NCBI GenBank assembly: GCA_025463135.1
Contig: JAOAPY010000051.1
Location: forward strand, 1-64,000
Origin: Acidobacteriota bacterium
GTDB lineage: Bacteria > Acidobacteriota > Blastocatellia > Pyrinomonadales > Pyrinomonadaceae
Length of the DNA stretch: 64,000 nt
Direction: 5' to 3'
The notes under the pieces were generated by a model. That model did not search any database and was not told the DNA's origin. It worked only from the letters and a program-made list of their open reading frames with translations. A program made the translations under genes and the position numbers. Positions 60,672-64,000 of the stretch are shown here, in pieces (position 1 is the first letter of the stretch; the number at the start of each line of letters is the position of its first letter).

Positions 60672-63052
60672 CCACCGGATCCTTGAGTCTGCGCATTGCC
60701 GCCACCCTCCGGTGATTCCCCTTCATTATCAGGGTTTGAGTAGTAATAGTTGGAATAGTAGCCGGCGTAGTACGGATCCCTGGATTCGATCTTTACGTTG
60801 TTGAGCACGACGCCAAAAATGTGGGCGCCGACATCAATCAACTGTTGCTTGGCACGACGAACCACTGCCCGCGAACTGCGACCGCCATGTACTACCAGGA
60901 CCACTCCATCGACCATGGTCGATAGAATAGAAGCATCGGTAAAGGAAATGGCCGGTGGAGAATCAACAATGATGTGCGTGAATCTCGTGCCCAGGACCGC
61001 CAACAATTTGCGCATTTCATCCGAACCCAACAGCTCCGCCGGATTCGGCGGCACCGGGCCTGAGGTCAGGATCTTCAGATTCGGCTGCCGCTCATAACTC
61101 TGAAGATGGCTGTCGATGTCAGAGTCGCCCGAAAGGAGATTAGTCAAGCCGCTCACGTTTGGCACTTCGAAGTGTGCGTGCAAGCGCGGGCGGCGCAAAT
61201 CGCAATCGATGATTACGACGTCGACTCCGGTTTGGGCCAACATGAAAGCCGTATTGACCGCGGTCGTAGTCTTTCCTTCAGAAGGCTGACTGGACGTTAC
61301 CAGAATAGTCTTCGGAGGCTGACCCGCGGAAGACAGCAAGAGGGAAGTACGAAGGTGCCGGTAGGATTCAGCGATGGGAGAACGCGCGTAATCAGTCATC
61401 GCCAACGCCGTATTTTCGCTTACCGGTCCCGGCGGCGCCGAGCCCAACAGCCGGGGTTGATCATCTCGCCTCGCGGGAATCAGTGCGAGGGCCGGCAAGT
61501 GAATATAGCGGTCCACATCATCGATCGACTTCACGGTGTCATCAAGGAAATCCAGCAGGAACGCCAAACAAATACCGGCGACCAGCGACGCTATGAAAGC
61601 GAGTGCGATGTTGCGCAGCCGGGCCGGACCGATCGGTTCTCGGGGCAGTCGGCTTAAGGTTGAGACGCTGACTTCGTTTGGTCGATCACCTTTGGTGACT
61701 TCAAGCTCTCTTTGGCGCTGCAGCAACGTGGCCAGATATTGCTTGTTGGTTTCCAATTGAGAATTCATCGCCGCCATCTCAATCTGATAGCGCGTCTGTT
61801 GTGACGTGGCATCGTGCTGGCGGTTGTAGGATTGGCGGAGCATGTTCTCTCTTGAAAGTGCCGCTTCATAGCGAGACTTCATGGAGGCGACCACTTCGCC
61901 CGGTGCCTTATCCAACTCTGCTTCCAGAGGTTTGATCTGCGCGTCCAGTTTCTTAACTTCGGGCCATTCCGGCGTATAAATGACCAGCAGCGCGTCCCGC
62001 TTTTCTTTCAACGCGGAAATTCTCTCTCTTAACTTGTCTATCCGTTGAGAAGTCTGCACGTCCGGCACTGAATAGCGATCAGTAGCTTTAGCAGCCGATT
62101 CCCAGGCAGCCTGGAGGTTCTTGCGCTCATTTTCGGCGATCAGCAATTGATTGCTGAGGGTCGCCAGCTTCGCGGCATCCAGATCCTTGGCGGGGTCGAT
62201 CGTCAGCGGAACATTGTGCTCACGCGCATAGTTGAGTTGGACCTCTGTGTCGTGTTTGATTTCTCTTTGGAACTCCGCGATTTTGTTGGCCAAAAGATCT
62301 TCGGCCTTGTCTGAGCCGGTCCTGGCCCGTTCCTGATTATTTTCGACAAAGACTTCCGCCAGGGTGTTGGCAATCTTTTGCGCCAGTTCGGGATCGCTGT
62401 GGCGAAACTTGATGTCTACCAGATTCGTCCCCACCTGAGGCTCTATGGTCTCATTGGAAATGATCGAGTCTTCGTAGGGTTCCAGGCGGGCCAACTGTTC
62501 CGCCGTCAAATTCTGATCCTTGAGCGCGCTCTCGCCAATGATGCTGGGATCATCAGCGGTGCCGGAAGTAGGTACCGCCTTCTTGTCGCGCGAAAACGCT
62601 CGGCGCAGCGAAGCAAAAATACCTCCCTGGGCTTGTCCACCAAAGAAGTTCGAGTTGTGTTGAAGATCCAAAGTCAAGACTACCTGGCGAGCCAGCGAAT
62701 TGTTCTCCAGGAGCTTCAGTTGCGTGCCCCAGAAATTTGGGTCAGTGCCGTTGTTTATGACCAGGTCCTTGGTCTGCAGCACGCTTCTGGCTTTTGGCTC
62801 GATGCGGATCGTTGTCTTGCCTTCATAGATCGAAGGCTGCCGCGACATCTGGATGGTCACTAAGGACGTTATTACCAGCACCAGACTGAGGATCAGCCAC
62901 TTACGCTTCAGTACTACAAATAAGTAGTCGCGAATATTGGTGGGCTCGTTGGCTGAGACCCCATAGGGTTTCGCCTGCGCGATATCGCTGAGCGGCCGAT
63001 CCAGGCCTCGTTCAATCGCGGGCATAGGTAATAGACGGTTGTCTTGAGACAT
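60668..63052 (-). CDS. Polysaccharide co-polymerase/tyrosine autokinase (Wzc type)
   Basis: 794 residues. Wzz-type N-terminal part: TM1 near 50-70 (VVLKRKWLILSLVLVI), a large periplasmic coiled coil (about 250-460), and TM2 near 480-505 (ALAFIASLVAGICLAFLLD). The cytoplasmic BY-kinase has Walker A SSQPSEGKTTTAV, Walker A' VIIDCDLRRPRLH and Walker B THIIVDSPP. A C-terminal Tyr cluster (DPYYAGYYSNYYYSN) is the likely autophosphorylation site. It controls chain length and export of the polysaccharide made by the neighbours. Confidence 0.94.
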   Translation of the reverse strand: MSQDNRLLPMPAIERGLDRPLSDIAQAKPYGVSANEPTNIRDYLFVVLKRKWLILSLVLVITSLVTIQMSRQPSIYEGKTTIRIEPKARSVLQTKDLVINNGTDPNFWGTQLKLLENNSLARQVVLTLDLQHNSNFFGGQAQGGIFASLRRAFSRDKKAVPTSGTADDPSIIGESALKDQNLTAEQLARLEPYEDSIISNETIEPQVGTNLVDIKFRHSDPELAQKIANTLAEVFVENNQERARTGSDKAEDLLANKIAEFQREIKHDTEVQLNYAREHNVPLTIDPAKDLDAAKLATLSNQLLIAENERKNLQAAWESAAKATDRYSVPDVQTSQRIDKLRERISALKEKRDALLVIYTPEWPEVKKLDAQIKPLEAELDKAPGEVVASMKSRYEAALSRENMLRQSYNRQHDATSQQTRYQIEMAAMNSQLETNKQYLATLLQRQRELEVTKGDRPNEVSVSTLSRLPREPIGPARLRNIALAFIASLVAGICLAFLLDFLDDTVKSIDDVDRYIHLPALALIPARRDDQPRLLGSAPPGPVSENTALAMTDYARSPIAESYRHLRTSLLLSSAGQPPKTILVTSSQPSEGKTTTAVNTAFMLAQTGVDVVIIDCDLRRPRLHAHFEVPNVSGLTNLLSGDSDIDSHLQSYERQPNLKILTSGPVPPNPAELLGSDEMRKLLAVLGTRFTHIIVDSPPAISFTDASILSTMVDGVVLVVHGGRSSRAVVRRAKQQLIDVGAHIFGVVLNNVKIESRDPYYAGYYSNYYYSNPDNEGESPEGGGNAQTQGSGG

Positions 63053-63140
63053 TATGGGTTAGACCTCAAAAAAGCTGACTGTCGAGGCAAAATAATAGCA
63101 GACAAATGCCCTGAGGCAAGCCACAACGGCACCCGCGGCT

Positions 63141-64000
63141 TCAGGTAGCTGTTTGAGAGGATCTGTCCGGCGAAAGAAACTGTCTGATGCCGTCACGCCA
63201 GGGTGGCAAAGGGCTGAGGCCTCTCGCTTCCGAGATCAGGCACCTCAGTCGAGAGTTTCGCGGACGCGGCGCGGGCCTTTTCAGGGCGCTGGACAACACA
63301 CTCTGTACCAGCGATTGGTCTTTCCCCAACTCCTGGCCCACGGCGCGCGCAAACTCGTCATAGGCAGCGCCATCCCCGCTGTTGACCACATGGTAGGTAC
63401 CGGGCAAGTCGAGCAGGACCAGCTCACGCAAGCGCGCTGCAAGGTGGATAGCATAGGTCGGCGTCCCCCACGCGTCGGCAATCGCACTCACCTGTTCCTG
63501 GCGGCGCAGGCGCTCGCCAACCGTACTTAAAAAGTTCCGTCCGCCGGGTCCAAATATGAACCCACTGCGAACCACGATAGTGCGGGCGTTCGCGCGTTGT
63601 GCCTGGCGCTCGCCGGCAAGTTTCACCAGGCCGTAAATGCTTTTTGGATTAGGTTCGTCATCCTGCGTATAGAAACCGTCCTTCTCGCCATCAAAAACGT
63701 AATCAGTTGATATGGTCACGAACACTGCGTCGACAGTACGGCTGGCGCGGGCCAGGTTTTCCGGACCGTCGGCATTAGCCGCCTGTGCCCGCGCGTGGTC
63801 CCGTTCGCAGCCGTCAACATCGGTCCAGGCGGCGCAATTAATAACGGCGTCGGGTTGAATACGTTCAAGCTCTCGCTCGACCAACTCAGCACTGGCGATA
63901 TCCAGCGCCTGGTGATCCAAAGCAAAGACTTCGTCGCCGTGGGTTCGGCAATCTTTGCTGACGGCGCGACCGACCAAACCACCGGCACCCGTAACCAGAA
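63141..64000 (-). CDS. rfbD: dTDP-4-dehydrorhamnose reductase type protein, partial
   Basis: Runs off the right edge at its N-terminus; about 286 residues seen. LVTGAGGLVGRAVSKD (cofactor loop), VINCAAWTDVDGCE, ISTDYVFDGEKDGFYTQDD, and Tyr-x3-Lys in SIYGLVKLAGERQA give the RmlD/RfbD family. It reduces dTDP-4-dehydro-L-rhamnose with NADPH to make dTDP-L-rhamnose. It is upstream of the Wzc-like gene on the same strand, 88 bases apart. Confidence 0.9.
   Translation of the reverse strand, partial: LVTGAGGLVGRAVSKDCRTHGDEVFALDHQALDIASAELVERELERIQPDAVINCAAWTDVDGCERDHARAQAANADGPENLARASRTVDAVFVTISTDYVFDGEKDGFYTQDDEPNPKSIYGLVKLAGERQAQRANARTIVVRSGFIFGPGGRNFLSTVGERLRRQEQVSAIADAWGTPTYAIHLAARLRELVLLDLPGTYHVVNSGDGAAYDEFARAVGQELGKDQSLVQSVLSSALKRPAPRPRNSRLRCLISEARGLSPLPPWRDGIRQFLSPDRSSQTAT

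Overview
The window reads as a chromosomal segment of a diderm bacterium, most likely an acidobacterium of the Blastocatellia/Pyrinomonadales type. This is inferred from gene content only. It has an Acidobacteria-type VWFA-domain protein, an Oar-like TonB-dependent receptor with an N-terminal carboxypeptidase-regulatory domain, a large BNR/sortilin-like propeller protein, and a Ser/Thr kinase fused to TolB-like and TPR regions. It also has LPS heptose genes and a dnaK-dnaJ-hspR operon. Intergenic DNA is unusually rich in short palindromes and in arrays with 7-bp or 9-bp period.

Layout. 1-5783: a run of minus-strand detoxification-type genes (CDF transporter fragment, exported metallo-beta-lactamase-fold hydrolase, alpha/beta-hydrolase remnant, LolA-like protein, glutathione S-transferase, DUF427 protein, SDR, alpha/beta hydrolase) that looks like a proteobacterial accessory block. 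6277-10187: aminomethyltransferase, Rieske oxygenase and APC permease, a plausible uptake and N-demethylation module. 10173-12676: thrB and thrC. 12844-17121: small exported proteins, a peptidoglycan-binding protein, a lytic transglycosylase, a PH-domain protein and a DUF6599-like protein. 17820-20600: a tight operon of type II asparaginase, unknown protein and class V aminotransferase. 20888-26885: a 3D-domain wall protein, a glutamine amidotransferase, a PQQ-type propeller lipoprotein, dapF and dacB. 26966-31919: Ser/Thr kinase, heptose-7-P kinase, heptosyltransferase and Trm112. 32127-40872: membrane LuxR-HTH protein, DUF4199, VWFA protein, zinc-ribbon protein, BNR propeller, metallophosphoesterase and PgsA. 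41087-44889: heat-shock operon with a candidate HspR operator over its promoter. 45193-54843: TonB-dependent receptor, DUF4388 protein, unknown Cys-motif protein, cytochrome P450, YCF48-like propeller and a decayed RHS gene. 55131-64000: surface polysaccharide locus (GT2, SDR epimerase, DegT aminotransferase, Gfo/Idh dehydrogenase, hexapeptide acetyltransferase, Wzc-like tyrosine kinase, RfbD).

How the genes work together. Cell-envelope functions dominate: DapF, DacB, the transglycosylase and the 3D protein act on peptidoglycan; HldE-N and the GT9 enzyme build LPS core; and the right end makes and exports a polysaccharide that probably contains a 3-acetamido sugar and rhamnose. The most notable items are the HAIR-like element over the dnaK promoter, the 7-bp and 9-bp period repeats (one of which supplies a stop codon), a palindrome inserted in frame in the Rieske oxygenase, a DapF with Ser at the aligned second catalytic Cys, and an RHS remnant whose last ORF overlaps the next gene by four bases.
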